Assembly (NCBI GenBank): GCA_964556665.1
Contig: CAZKXU010000055.1
Coordinates: forward strand, 1 to 22,364
Direction of reading: 5' to 3'
DNA length: 22,364 bases
From: CAZKXU01 sp964556665
Lineage (GTDB): Bacteria > Bdellovibrionota_C > UBA2361 > CAZKXU01
The position numbers were made by a program, and so were the translations under genes. The notes beneath the pieces were generated by a model that was not told the DNA's origin, ran no database searches, and was given only the letters and a program-made list of their open reading frames with translations. Shown here one piece after another: positions 1 to 7,185 of the stretch (positions within the stretch are counted from its first letter, which is position 1; each line of letters begins with the position of its first letter).

Positions 1-386
1 TAACTATTATTGCAAATCGCTTTGAACTAGCTAAGACGGGAACTATAGTAATCATCTCTTCTGTGGCAGGAGATCGTGGTCGTCAGAGTAACTATGTTTA
101 TGGAGCTGCCAAAGGTGCACTTTCCATCTTTGCAGCTGGGCTACGAAACCGACTCAGCTCGTCTAATGTTCAGGTACTAACAGTAAAGCCTGGATTTGTA
201 GATACTCCTATGACGCGCTCTTTTAAAAAAGGGCCGCTCTGGGCAAAGCCGGAACAGGTAGCTGCAGGGATTTATAAGGCTATTTTATCCGGTAAGGAGA
301 TTGTTTACCTACCCTGGTTTTGGTGGATAATAATGAATATTATAAAGCATATTCCGGAGAAGGTGTTTAAGAGGCTTAAGTTGTAG
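1..386 (+). CDS. SDR-family oxidoreductase, C-terminal part (DprE2-like?)
   Basis: The reading frame is open from the left edge (codons in phase with base 3), so the N-terminal NAD(P)-binding half lies outside the window. Visible are the core strand ending in IISSVAG, with the catalytic Ser, and the YxxxK motif as YGAAK. The segment VKPGFVDTPMT follows and is typical of classical short-chain dehydrogenases after the active site. A hydrophobic, Trp-rich stretch near the end (YLPWFWWIIMNIIKHI) suggests membrane association. The SSVAGDRGR-NYVYGAAKG stretch resembles the reductase partner of decaprenylphosphoryl-ribose epimerase (DprE2) and related glycan-locus SDRs. That would fit the glycosyltransferase and AsnB genes downstream, but the exact substrate is inference. 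The next gene starts 3 bases after the stop, so the two are probably cotranscribed. Confidence 0.85.
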   Translation, partial: TIIANRFELAKTGTIVIISSVAGDRGRQSNYVYGAAKGALSIFAAGLRNRLSSSNVQVLTVKPGFVDTPMTRSFKKGPLWAKPEQVAAGIYKAILSGKEIVYLPWFWWIIMNIIKHIPEKVFKRLKL

Positions 387-389
387 ATT

Positions 390-1298
390 ATGAGAATGTG
401 TTCCAGTGTACTAGCCGCTTTATTATTTCTTACTGCCTGCGCTGCACCGGCACCGCAGCCTGTCATAAGCTCGATCTCGGATAAGGAGTTTAAGGCTATT
501 GAGCTTAGCCGTGAGGCTCTGGATTTTATGAATCGCAGCCGCTTTGATGAGGCAGAGCAGAGACTTTTACGGGTACTTTATCTATTCCCAGGGGATCGCG
601 GTTCTTTAATAAATCTTGCTGTCACCTACCAGAATGAGCAACGCTTTGACGAGGCGCATGCTATATATTCCGAACTAGAGAAGAAGGAAGGGCAGAGCTA
701 TGATACGATACTTGGTCACGCACAGATCTATCTAGCAGAAGGGAGCTGGAGAAGTGCTGCTGCTCATTTTGAAAAAGGGCTTAATCTTGCCATAGAGCGC
801 AACGAGCCACTAAGAATCAGCTCCATTTCAAAAAGCCTAGCCGTCATGTATTTTAAATATGGCTTCGAAGAGCAGGCAAGGTGCTACTCCGATATTAGTG
901 TTTATCATAACGGAGATGCAGTTGAGAGCTTACGATATGCAAGGCTCTTAAGTGCAGTTGGGGATAGCATGATGGCGTATTCATTCCTTAAGTCGAATGC
1001 ACAGCAATTTGTAAGATCAAATCCAGCTCTTCTTTCACAGCTCGCATTGGTTACCCTCGAAAGTGGAAGAGAAGAGGAAGCCGCGGAATACGAGAGACTG
1101 GCTTGGGATGCAATTACAGCAGATAGCAATAGCAGCGAGGAGCTTAAATTACTTTCGTATCTACTTAACGATCCGATCTCTAAAGATGAGGATGAAGCGG
1201 AGTTATTTCGTCAGGATTTTTCTGACGCAGTAAAACTTTACTGGCCGAGTGGGCTTCTTGAGAGGGTTCACATCCTTAAGAAAAAGTTTGATGCTTGA
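390..1298 (+). CDS. TPR-repeat lipoprotein
   Basis: The product has 302 residues. It starts with a lipoprotein signal peptide: a hydrophobic stretch from residue 5, then lipobox LTAC with the acylated Cys at 17 and a Pro/Ala-rich linker. The remainder is helical with tetratricopeptide-like units. The clearest are around residues 40-70 (FDEAEQRLLRVLYLFPGD), 75-105 (FDEAHAIYSELEKKEG) and 108-140 (WRSAAAHFEKGLNLA); more degenerate units follow. TPR lipoproteins act as scaffolds in the periplasm, for example in outer-membrane or exopolysaccharide assembly, so a scaffold role in the neighbouring glycan genes is possible but unproven. There is no good Shine-Dalgarno; the start lies 3 bases after the SDR stop, suggesting translational coupling. 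ATG at 396 (codon 3) is an alternative start that would not change the lipobox. Confidence 0.82.
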   Translation: MRMCSSVLAALLFLTACAAPAPQPVISSISDKEFKAIELSREALDFMNRSRFDEAEQRLLRVLYLFPGDRGSLINLAVTYQNEQRFDEAHAIYSELEKKEGQSYDTILGHAQIYLAEGSWRSAAAHFEKGLNLAIERNEPLRISSISKSLAVMYFKYGFEEQARCYSDISVYHNGDAVESLRYARLLSAVGDSMMAYSFLKSNAQQFVRSNPALLSQLALVTLESGREEEAAEYERLAWDAITADSNSSEELKLLSYLLNDPISKDEDEAELFRQDFSDAVKLYWPSGLLERVHILKKKFDA

Positions 1299-1413
1299 AA
1301 TAGATGAAGCAGAATTATTAGCAGATAGTCATAAATAATGAGGCCCCCTCTGCTTTCTATATCGACATGTAAATATTAAGGTTTTTCTGTGCTCCTACCC
1401 TACCGGCCGATTT

Positions 1414-1451
1414 TTGACTAATTCATATTACTCTCTACAATGTTAGCTAAC
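1414..1451 (+). promoter_or_regulatory. Sigma70-like promoter with palindrome at the start point
   Basis: TTGACT (1414-1419) and TACAAT (1436-1441) are separated by 16 bases and match the -35 and -10 consensus well. A perfect 10-base palindrome GTTAGCTAAC (1442-1451) lies directly after the -10 box, over the expected start point, where an operator would block transcription. It is 24 bases upstream of the 335-residue gene and follows about 115 bases of noncoding sequence, so that gene probably has its own promoter. The operator role is inference. Confidence 0.5.
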
Positions 1452-1474
1452 GTAATTTACTAAAAATTATATGT

Positions 1475-2482
1475 ATGGACTTAACTTCTAAGTCAATAAG
1501 GATGGGGTGGAATAGCACTATCCCAAGATCTCTCGTAGATCTTCACACTATGTTACAGGTGAAAAATGCCAGTTTGCCAAGAGCGGCAGCTCGAATTAGT
1601 GCAGGTGAGGAAGCTAATGCCCCGATTCTTACAGCAGCTTCAGCAGCAGTAGCGCCAATCATCGAACTTATGTGGGAGCAAGCTAAGTTATGGATAGACA
1701 CACATCCGGAATCGATGGGCTTAGCCACAGGACCACTTAATAAAAGAGATGGTACCCTAAAGCCAGCCGATTTAGCGCTTGTAAAAGCTAGACTCAGACG
1801 CTGCTCCTCGATGGCTGAGATCTGTTGTGAAATGTATAAACTTACATTTCCTGCCCTAGCTTATCATATGGATCTATTTTCTGATGAAAGAACTCTCCTT
1901 ACTCGCACTAAACAGAAAAGATTATGTGAGGCAATCGATCTTGCCAGAGAGCATGTTAGTAATTATCTACAGCTTGCAATTGATGTCATTGATCCGAATA
2001 TGGTAATTAGTTTTGTAGCGGTTCCATCTGCTGTTCTACCTCGCACATATTGGGGTCTTCAAGGTGTTCTACCAGCAGTTTATGAATCTGAAATCGCTAA
2101 CCTTGTATCTGCCGATCAACTTGAGGAGGGGGCTAGGAGTTCTGTAAACTTGATGCGTGAGTGGGCCTCCTCTCATATCCAGATATTTGGAGATGTTGTA
2201 GTTGAGCTTCAGGATGGGAGCATGGATCGGCTATCAGCTATTGACTTTTGTTTTAAACCTGGAACTCAAAATTTACAGATTAATCCGGAGTTTTTTAGAC
2301 GATTTATCCGAAATGATTTTGTCATAAAAACTCCACGTTCCGGCTGCCCAATGCTATTTGCAAAGGGATCTTCCGAAAAGGACGTGTTAACTGAATTTAC
2401 TGATTGGGGATTGGATCTATGCCGGAAGCTTGTCTGGCCGATTTTATTTGAGAAACCTGAGAGGCTGCCGTTCTTACTGTAA
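1475..2482 (+). CDS. Uncharacterised protein, 335 aa
   Basis: I do not recognise this family. The product is 335 residues with no signal peptide, lipobox or clear membrane helix, so it is probably cytoplasmic. The N-terminal 80 residues are Ala-rich and probably helical. The middle (about 95-165) is also helical and has several Cys (around residues 109, 116 and 117). The last 100 residues are mixed and end in a hydrophobic, Trp/Pro-rich stretch (LVWPILFEKPERLPFLL). No Walker, DxD, Rossmann or zinc-ribbon motif is evident. No Shine-Dalgarno precedes ATG 1475; ATG 1502 (codon 10) is an alternative. It lies between an envelope TPR lipoprotein and a glycosyltransferase but has its own promoter-like sequence, so any link to glycan synthesis rests on position alone. 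Confidence 0.72.
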   Translation: MDLTSKSIRMGWNSTIPRSLVDLHTMLQVKNASLPRAAARISAGEEANAPILTAASAAVAPIIELMWEQAKLWIDTHPESMGLATGPLNKRDGTLKPADLALVKARLRRCSSMAEICCEMYKLTFPALAYHMDLFSDERTLLTRTKQKRLCEAIDLAREHVSNYLQLAIDVIDPNMVISFVAVPSAVLPRTYWGLQGVLPAVYESEIANLVSADQLEEGARSSVNLMREWASSHIQIFGDVVVELQDGSMDRLSAIDFCFKPGTQNLQINPEFFRRFIRNDFVIKTPRSGCPMLFAKGSSEKDVLTEFTDWGLDLCRKLVWPILFEKPERLPFLL

Positions 2483-2556
2483 TTTGCGGATCGAGGACAA
2501 TTTACTCAAATTACCCCCTTTAATAACCCCCTTCCTATATGGTTAAATAATGCATA

Positions 2557-3513
2557 ATGCCTGACATATTAAAAATCTCCGTAGTCGTTCCAATACACAA
2601 CGAGGCCGAACTCTTAATCGAGCTGCATAGGAGACTATCCTCGGTTTTAACTTCGATTACCTCATTTTACGAGATCGTTTTTGTTGATGATGGTAGTAAG
2701 GATGAATCCCTAAAGACTTTATCTCAGATCCAGAAAGGTGATAGTAAAGTTACGGTGGTTGAGCTCTCCAGGAATTTTGGGCAGACCGCAGCCCTTGCAG
2801 CGGGAATTGATGTAGCAGGAGGAGAGGTGATAGTAACGATGGACGGCGATCTGCAGCATGCTCCAGAGGAAATTCCACGCTTTTTAGTGGAGCTTGAAAA
2901 AGGATATGACTTAGTAAGCGGATGGAGAGAGGTACGCACAGATAGCTTTTTTATCCGGAGAATCCCTTCATTTATCGCAAATAGATTGGTGCGAATTCTT
3001 ACCAAGGTCGAGATGCGGGATTTTGGCTCTACTTTTAAGGCTTACCGCGGTGAGCTACTTAAACGGCTTGAGCTTTTTGGAGAGCTACACCGCTTTATTC
3101 CAGTGCTCGCCAACCGCGTCGGAGCTAGAATTGTTGAGATTCCAATCTCCGTACACCCACGCACAAAGGGAAGCTCTAAATACGGAATATCTCGCACCTT
3201 CGGTGTATTGCAGGATATAATTTTTCTTGAGTTTTATGCCAACTATCTTACAAAGCCGATGCGCGCCTTCGGTAAGCTTTTTATGCTCTTTTTTGGAGCG
3301 GGTTTCTTTATCTCGTCAACGCTGATGCTACTATGGGGTTTGGGTCTGATTCCGAATGTGCTGGCACACGGCGCATTGCTGCTCTTCTCGGTTTTTCTCA
3401 TGATTATCGGAATTCAGTTCCTGGGATTAGGTGTATTGGCAGAGTTACTAACAAGGATCTATATGAAGACTACCGGCAATAAGATCTATTCGATTCGAAC
3501 GGTACATCATTAA
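2557..3513 (+). CDS. Glycosyltransferase family 2, GtrB/DPM1-like with C-terminal membrane anchor
   Basis: The product is 318 residues. An N-terminal GT-A fold begins SVVVPIHNE (residues 8-16), followed by the nucleotide-binding VDDGSKDES (43-51) and the metal-binding D96-G-D98 in TMDGDLQ. The segment RDFGSTFKAYRGE and the later HPRTKGSSKYG motif are typical of polyprenyl-phosphate hexose synthases (GtrB, ArnC and DPM1 relatives). Two hydrophobic segments near residues 240-265 and 275-300 anchor it in the inner membrane. The expected reaction is transfer of a sugar from a nucleotide donor to a polyprenyl phosphate, giving a lipid-linked donor. Such a donor could feed a GT-C enzyme such as the one encoded at 5662-7179. 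AsnB follows after 41 bases, so these two are probably an operon. No clear Shine-Dalgarno is seen. The family is secure; the sugar is unknown. Confidence 0.92.
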   Translation: MPDILKISVVVPIHNEAELLIELHRRLSSVLTSITSFYEIVFVDDGSKDESLKTLSQIQKGDSKVTVVELSRNFGQTAALAAGIDVAGGEVIVTMDGDLQHAPEEIPRFLVELEKGYDLVSGWREVRTDSFFIRRIPSFIANRLVRILTKVEMRDFGSTFKAYRGELLKRLELFGELHRFIPVLANRVGARIVEIPISVHPRTKGSSKYGISRTFGVLQDIIFLEFYANYLTKPMRAFGKLFMLFFGAGFFISSTLMLLWGLGLIPNVLAHGALLLFSVFLMIIGIQFLGLGVLAELLTRIYMKTTGNKIYSIRTVHH

Positions 3514-3522
3514 GTTGTGAAT

Positions 3523-3540
3523 GCGGAGCTGGAGCCCCGC
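3523..3540. repeat. Short GC-rich hairpin between glycosyltransferase and asnB
   Basis: GCGG-A-GC pairs with GC-C-CCGC around a TGGA loop, with one A/C mismatch. It resembles half of the GC-rich palindromic elements at 5444 and 13492 and may be a remnant of the same family. No T-run follows, so termination is doubtful. Confidence 0.3.
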
Positions 3541-3554
3541 CTTCCGAGAATAAA

Positions 3555-5429
3555 ATGTGCGGCATAGCAGGTTTCATAAATTTTGATGGTGGTCCGGCAA
3601 AGATTGATGTTTTGCGCGCCATTACCGAGACCTTAAGACATCGTGGCCCGGATGGTGAGGGGTATGAGATCGTCGGCAATCTAGCCTTAGGGCACCGTCG
3701 GTTAAGTATAATTGATCTCTCACTAGGACATCAGCCTCTCTATTCGCATGATCGTGAGTATCTAATCACTTTTAATGGTGAAATATTTAATTACATCGAG
3801 CTTAGAGCGGAGTTGCTAACTAGAGGAGCACACTTTAGAACCAATAGTGATACCGAGGTTATTATTGAATTATTTAGAGCCGAGGGCGTCGCTGGACTAG
3901 CTAGACTTAATGGCATGTTTGCCTTTGCTCTTTATCATGTGAAAGAGCGTAGGTTGATCTTTGCTCGTGATCGCATGGGTGAAAAGCCACTCTTTATTTC
4001 GATAGTAAGGGGGAATCTCGTTTTTGGTTCTGAGCTAAAGGTAATTTTTCGCTATAAAGAGATTGCTCAGGAGGCTGCAAAGCTAGATCGTAGGGCCTTC
4101 CTTGACCTCCTCTCCTTAAATTATGTTCCATTTAGCCGGACTATGCTTGAAGGAGTCAGATCTCTTGAGCCTGGCTGCTATCTTGAGATCACAGATGGAA
4201 AGTTTACAGAGCAAACTTATCTTAGTAGCTCTGTCCCAATTCAGAACTCTTCCGATCTTAGTAGCTCATTGCGCAGATCGACTGAACTTAGATTGCGTAG
4301 CGATGTTCCGGTAGGGGTTTTTCTCTCCGGTGGGGTTGACTCGACACTTGTAAGCCATTACATCACAACTATTAGAAGCGGGGTTAAAGCCTTTATTGCA
4401 GACTTCTCCGAAGCAGGATTTTCGGAGAGGGAAAATGCTCTGGCCGTGGCTGCAAAGCTCGGTTTGTCAACTGAAGTTATTACAGTATCAGGTCACGCCG
4501 ACATTGCGGCTTTAATCGAGGAGCTTGTTTATCATGGCGATACACCGTTAGCAGACTCATCTTCGTTACCGATGTATTTATTAAGCAAGGCTACATCTAA
4601 GCATGTAAAGGTTGTGCTTTCAGGAGATGGAGGGGATGAGTTATTTGGGGGGTATCTAACATATCGTGCTACGCTTGCAGCAGCAGTCATGCCTGCAGCT
4701 ATTCGTTCCATGTTTTATAGACTCCGTTTTATCACTGCATTATTCCCTGCTAGTAATCAAAAAGTAGGATTTTTAGAGAAACTTGACCGCTTTTTAAGAA
4801 ATCTAAAAATGCCGCCGGCTGCAGCTCATTTTGCATGGAACGGTATGTTCTCAGTAGCAGAGCGTGCTAGGTTAGTAAATGCAGAGCTTCGTAGTCAGGC
4901 CACTGCTCATGATACCTTCACGGAGTTAGCGCTTAAGAACTGGATCGATTTAGATAAGCCCTCTATCAAACAATTATTGTTTGCTGATCAGAGATCGTAT
5001 CTATGCGATGACATACTTGTAAAGGCGGACCGCATGAGCATGGCGCATGGATTAGAGATTCGGCCCGTCTTCATGGATACTGAACTAATAGAGCTTTCCC
5101 GGACGCTTCCAGAAAATCTTTTAGTAAATCATTTCCAGGGACGGATAGCGCTACGTGAAGTTATAAAAAACGAGCTTCCCTGGTACGATCTTAATAGACC
5201 GAAGCAGGGATTTAGTATACCGATACATCTCTGGCTTAGAACTAGACTTAAGGACTTTGCAGCAGATCTTTTTAATAGTGTTGAGACAAAGGAGTGCGGC
5301 TTATTTGACCAAAGTTATCTCCTTAAAATATGGGATGACCACCAGAAAAGAAAGCGTAATATCGGATTTGAGCTTTGGGGAGTTATGGTGGCGTTACTGT
5401 GGATGCGGAGGTTTAAGGTGTCAGTGTAA
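3555..5429 (+). CDS. asnB: Asparagine synthase (glutamine-hydrolysing) / AsnB-type amidotransferase
   Basis: The product is 624 residues, the usual length for AsnB. The N-terminal Ntn-hydrolase (class II glutaminase) domain begins MCGIAGF, with Cys2 as nucleophile after Met removal. It is followed by RHRGPDGEG (28-36) and GHRRLSIIDLS (46-56). The C-terminal synthetase domain carries the ATP-pyrophosphatase loop SGGVDS (258-263) and SGDGGDELFGGY. The family makes asparagine from aspartate, glutamine and ATP. Relatives in polysaccharide or exosortase loci are thought to amidate other carboxylates, such as sugar acids. Its position behind a lipid-linked glycosyltransferase makes this second role plausible, but sequence by eye cannot separate the two. 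Only a weak GAG precedes the ATG. The gene is convergent with the one ending at 5662. Confidence 0.93.
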   Translation: MCGIAGFINFDGGPAKIDVLRAITETLRHRGPDGEGYEIVGNLALGHRRLSIIDLSLGHQPLYSHDREYLITFNGEIFNYIELRAELLTRGAHFRTNSDTEVIIELFRAEGVAGLARLNGMFAFALYHVKERRLIFARDRMGEKPLFISIVRGNLVFGSELKVIFRYKEIAQEAAKLDRRAFLDLLSLNYVPFSRTMLEGVRSLEPGCYLEITDGKFTEQTYLSSSVPIQNSSDLSSSLRRSTELRLRSDVPVGVFLSGGVDSTLVSHYITTIRSGVKAFIADFSEAGFSERENALAVAAKLGLSTEVITVSGHADIAALIEELVYHGDTPLADSSSLPMYLLSKATSKHVKVVLSGDGGDELFGGYLTYRATLAAAVMPAAIRSMFYRLRFITALFPASNQKVGFLEKLDRFLRNLKMPPAAAHFAWNGMFSVAERARLVNAELRSQATAHDTFTELALKNWIDLDKPSIKQLLFADQRSYLCDDILVKADRMSMAHGLEIRPVFMDTELIELSRTLPENLLVNHFQGRIALREVIKNELPWYDLNRPKQGFSIPIHLWLRTRLKDFAADLFNSVETKECGLFDQSYLLKIWDDHQKRKRNIGFELWGVMVALLWMRRFKVSV

Positions 5430-5443
5430 TTAGTGCATGAGGT

Positions 5444-5519
5444 ACTGGGACCGCGGGCTTCCAGCCCGCTACGAAGTGCTATTAAATACGTTTGCGGGCA
5501 AGATGCCAGCGGTCCCAGT
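5444..5519. repeat. Composite palindromic repeat, copy 1
   Basis: The ends are inverted: ACTGGGACCGC on the left and GCGGTCCCAGT on the right. Each half also holds its own GC-rich hairpin: GCGGGC-ttcca-GCCCGC on the left, and GCGGGC-aagat-GCC(A)GC on the right with one base change. A second copy is at 13492-13582. The right halves of the two copies are nearly identical; the middle and left hairpin differ. It lies just after asnB, between convergent genes, and may also help end transcription. It contains no coding sequence, as expected of a REP- or MITE-like element. Confidence 0.8.
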
Positions 5520-5554
5520 CAACAAAGCTTAGTTTACAGCGTACTATAGTGAAT

Positions 5555-5581
5555 GACAAAATAACGGAGCGTTATTTTGTC
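5555..5581. repeat. Perfect 12-bp hairpin, related to the one at 5611
   Basis: The arms GACAAAATAACG and CGTTATTTTGTC flank a GAG loop. There is no T-run on either side, so an intrinsic terminator is not obvious. It matches the inner part of the 5611-5657 hairpin in most positions, including one paired change (A-T here, G-C there). It could be a protein-binding palindrome, an RNA hairpin at the convergent 3' ends, or a small repeat family. Confidence 0.75.
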
Positions 5582-5610
5582 TGACGGATTTTGACCATCC
5601 ATGGCCAGGC

Positions 5611-5657
5611 TATAGCAAGTGACAGAATAACGCTACGGTATTCTGTCACTTGCTATA
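5611..5657. repeat. Perfect 19-bp hairpin between convergent genes
   Basis: The arms TATAGCAAGTGACAGAATA (5611-5629) and its exact complement (5639-5657) surround a 9-base centre. Inside that centre two further C-G pairs can form beyond an A/G mismatch. It ends 5 bases before the stop codon of the minus-strand gene at 5662, so it would be transcribed with that gene's 3' end and could act as a stabilising or terminating hairpin. The core is homologous to the 5555-5581 hairpin. Confidence 0.8.
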
Positions 5658-5661
5658 AGAC

Positions 5662-7179
5662 CTACCCACGCAGTCGATACCCCTTCCAGTAAACCCGCTC
5701 TCCTGAAATATTTATACTGTTAATCTCAAGGATTTTATCATAGGCAGAGGCAATTTTTTGTAGAACAGCCTGATTAGCAAGTGAGTCAGTACCAATAGTT
5801 GCATCTCTATCGAAAGTCACAAGATATGTAGGCAATTTGTTATTCAAGAGTTCTAAGAAATATGATTCATACTTTGGATAAACATGTTGTAGGCGTGCCT
5901 CTCCTGTTATTCTCCAATCAGGATGTATAAGATGGTAATTCGCAAAGGGGTAGGGGGATAGTTTATGCAGATAGATATATAGGTCAAAGCGGTAGCCCCA
6001 TATAAAGACAGTATCGTCAGGCTGCATCTGGCTTTGCATCGTACTAACTACAGCATTAATTCCATCATCTGCATGAGCAGGTGATTCATGATAAAGTACG
6101 TTTATAGTTGTAAGCAGGGAGAGAAATATGGGGGCAATTGAAAGAAGTAGGTACGCCGATTTCTTTGGAAGATTTAACTTAACAAATTCAGCAGCATTCA
6201 TGAAGCCTACTAAAACCATGTACGGAATCCAGGTAACACTATAATAGTAGTATGGTCGTGAGCCGAAGAGAGGCATCAGTATAAATGGAGCGATTGAGAG
6301 CAGCACAAAGAGAGATAACCGGTCTTTTCTATCATTCCTATCATGCCTAATTATAGCGCGGTAAAAGAGAGGAATCAGGCCAACTATAAAGAATGCAAGT
6401 AGAAAAGGGGTCTCCTTAACAAGATATAGGTGTGAAGCAAAAATGTCAGCTAATAGCTCAAGCGGTTGGCGTGAGGCAGAGCGATATAGAATAGGAAATA
6501 GGAGTGTCTGCTCAATAAACGAAGTCAGAGCTGTATGGTAAAAAAGGTAAGTGAGTGCCAAAGTAGGCACTGTTAGGTATGCAAATAGACCGATAAGAAG
6601 TGGCTTGAGCTTGCGCTTTTCGGCAAGCCACCAGGCAAGAAACGGAACTGTTAGCATGACTATTGCGCGCTGATCGAAGAAAAAGGCAACTCCGGCGATC
6701 AGAAAAGAGAACAAAAGATCTCTAAGTGCTCCTTTATTAAGGTATAAAAAAGAAAAATATAAAATATATATTGCAAGGAGGTTTATCTGATATTGAAGAT
6801 ATAGCCCCAAGACCCATGGTTCTCCGGCCAAAAGCAGCATTAACCCTCCAAGCAGGGCGAGCCAGCTAGGGAGCAAGAGTGTGAGTATCTTGAAAATGCC
6901 GAAAGCAGATAATGCCTGGTTTATAATAGCTACTTTACTAGGCAGTTGCTCATCGAAGGTAAATATTTTTGCAGCCAATAGATATTCAATTGTGTACCCA
7001 AGGAAATGGTGCGTGATATCATCACGATATGGGACTCGTCCCTCCATTAAACTAAGCGTGTGGTACATGACTTCGCCGATATCTAGAAACGGCATAACTG
7101 CTGGCGCAAGTGGTAGGCGAACAAGAATGTAAGTTAAGGTGTATAGGGTGAGGATTAAAAGGTCCCGAATGAGCCTCAT
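5662..7179 (-). CDS. Multi-spanning GT-C glycosyltransferase (ArnT/PMT, GT39-like)
   Basis: The product is 505 residues with about ten hydrophobic helices through residue 380 and a soluble C-terminal region of about 120 residues. After the first helix comes a loop with DIGEVMYH (Asp33, Glu36) and GRVPYRDD (48-54). The acidic loop plus the GxxPYxD pattern is characteristic of ArnT/PMT-type enzymes, which transfer sugars from polyprenyl-phosphate donors on the periplasmic side. The acceptor is unknown. It could use the lipid-linked sugar made by the 2557-3513 enzyme, which is inference from proximity. The start lies 6 bases after the dnaB stop with no clear Shine-Dalgarno, so translation is probably coupled to dnaB, an unusual partner. 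Family assignment is good; specificity is open. Confidence 0.82.
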   Translation of the reverse strand: MRLIRDLLILTLYTLTYILVRLPLAPAVMPFLDIGEVMYHTLSLMEGRVPYRDDITHHFLGYTIEYLLAAKIFTFDEQLPSKVAIINQALSAFGIFKILTLLLPSWLALLGGLMLLLAGEPWVLGLYLQYQINLLAIYILYFSFLYLNKGALRDLLFSFLIAGVAFFFDQRAIVMLTVPFLAWWLAEKRKLKPLLIGLFAYLTVPTLALTYLFYHTALTSFIEQTLLFPILYRSASRQPLELLADIFASHLYLVKETPFLLAFFIVGLIPLFYRAIIRHDRNDRKDRLSLFVLLSIAPFILMPLFGSRPYYYYSVTWIPYMVLVGFMNAAEFVKLNLPKKSAYLLLSIAPIFLSLLTTINVLYHESPAHADDGINAVVSTMQSQMQPDDTVFIWGYRFDLYIYLHKLSPYPFANYHLIHPDWRITGEARLQHVYPKYESYFLELLNNKLPTYLVTFDRDATIGTDSLANQAVLQKIASAYDKILEINSINISGERVYWKGYRLRG

Positions 7180-7185
7180 AATCTA

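Noticed and set aside
2500..2535. Direct repeat with CCCCCTT in the gap before the glycosyltransferase gene
   Set aside because: It is too short and simple to separate from chance, with no obvious promoter or binding-site geometry.
5555..5657. CRISPR-like or tandem repeat array
   Set aside because: There are only two related units, each a self-palindrome, of unequal length and without regular spacers.
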